Source of the DNA: Thiobacillaceae bacterium
Lineage (GTDB): Bacteria > Pseudomonadota > Gammaproteobacteria > Burkholderiales > Thiobacillaceae
DNA: 33,846 nt
Reading direction: 5' to 3'
Assembly: GCA_025054655.1 (NCBI GenBank)
Contig: JANWZL010000014.1
Span: forward strand, 1-33,846
Shown: positions 33,523 through 33,846 of the stretch, one piece after another
Layout of the letters: the number at the start of each line of letters is the position of its first letter
Numbering within the stretch: the first letter of the stretch is position 1
Made by a program: the position numbers and the translations under genes
The notes under the pieces: generated by a model
The model's input: the letters and a program-made list of their open reading frames with translations, nothing else
What the model was told of the DNA's origin: nothing
The model's database searches: none

Positions 33523-33846
33523 ATGGGTCACGCCCTATCCAAGCCGCAGCACTACACCTACGCCGACTACTGCACGTGGCCGGAGGATGAGCGCTGCGAG
33601 CTGATCGACGGCGTGGCCTATGCCATGGCCCCGGCCCCCACGCGCAGCCATCAGCTGTGTGTAGTCGAGCTCAGCCGCCAGGTGGCCACCGCGCTGAAGG
33701 GTGGACCCTGCCAGGTCTTCGTCGCCCCATTCGACGTGCGGCTGCCGCATGCGGACGAGGCCGACGAGCGGGTGGACACGGTGGTGCAGCCCGACGTGCT
33801 GGCGGTGTGCGATGCCAGCAAGGTGGACGAGCGCGGGGTGCGCGGT
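33523..33846 (+). CDS. Uma2-family (DUF820) restriction-like nuclease, 3' end missing
   Basis: An open frame from ATG 33523 runs past the right edge; 108 codons are visible. The sequence YTYADYCTWPEDERCELIDG, MAPAPTRSHQ, VFVAPFDVRL and VVQPDVLAVCDASK matches the Uma2 family of PD-(D/E)xK-like proteins. Its conserved Glu-Leu-Ile-Asp-Gly start and the QPD with CD strand are both present. There is no good ribosome-binding site. It lies 41 bases after the DUF2892 gene, but the family is scattered and often mobile, so functional linkage is doubtful. Confidence 0.75.
   Translation, partial: MGHALSKPQHYTYADYCTWPEDERCELIDGVAYAMAPAPTRSHQLCVVELSRQVATALKGGPCQVFVAPFDVRLPHADEADERVDTVVQPDVLAVCDASKVDERGVRG

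Noticed and set aside
1-33846. tRNA or 5S/16S/23S rRNA genes
   Set aside because: No cloverleaf with a TTCGA-type arm in the right setting and no rRNA signature was noticed; rnpB is the only structural RNA supported.

Overview
The window is a GC-rich stretch of a Gram-negative chromosome, most likely a gammaproteobacterium. The evidence is the order of the division and cell-wall (dcw) cluster with ddl between murB and ftsQ, the meso-diaminopimelate-type MurE, LpxC, a type A RNase P RNA just upstream of mraZ, and a gpmI-envC-ctpA block. A sulfur-oxidiser of the Chromatiales type would fit the persulfide-sensor-like regulator, but that placement is only an inference.

Region 1 (1-914) holds the 3' end of a PilT/PilU-type pilus ATPase gene. 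It is followed by rnpB with a clear sigma-70 promoter, then the mra promoter overlapped by five AGTG[G/T] boxes spaced exactly 10 bp apart, the expected MraZ operator.

Region 2 (915-20034, + strand) is a nearly complete dcw cluster: mraZ, rsmH, ftsL, ftsI, murE, murF, mraY, murD, ftsW, murG, murC, murB, ddl, ftsQ, ftsA, ftsZ, lpxC and a 60-residue membrane protein. Most genes overlap or abut, often as ATGA or GTGA, so the block is probably transcribed and translated together. It makes lipid II (MurB-MurG, MraY), cross-links septal wall (FtsI, FtsW), builds the divisome (FtsL, FtsQ, FtsA, FtsZ) and commits lipid A synthesis (LpxC). Two unusual 7-bp repeat families are embedded in it, inside murF, murD and ftsQ and at the mraY/murD and ftsW/murG junctions.

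Region 3 (20060-26784, - strand) reads gpmI, envC, ctpA, a conserved hypothetical gene, an Rpn-family nuclease and moeB. EnvC and CtpA act on peptidoglycan remodelling. The Rpn gene appears inserted. It carries 12-bp tandem repeats, a possible internal start for an intragenic antitoxin, and two G-quadruplex motifs in its leader.

Region 4 (26785-33481, + strand) is an ArsR-family repressor gene followed by an outer-membrane TolC-like protein, a lipoprotein adaptor, an RND pump and a small DUF2892 membrane protein. The repressor has two cysteines 66 residues apart, the spacing of the persulfide sensors SqrR and BigR. The operon is therefore proposed to be a reactive-sulfur-responsive tripartite efflux system, the most interesting feature of the window. 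A Uma2-type nuclease gene runs off the right edge.
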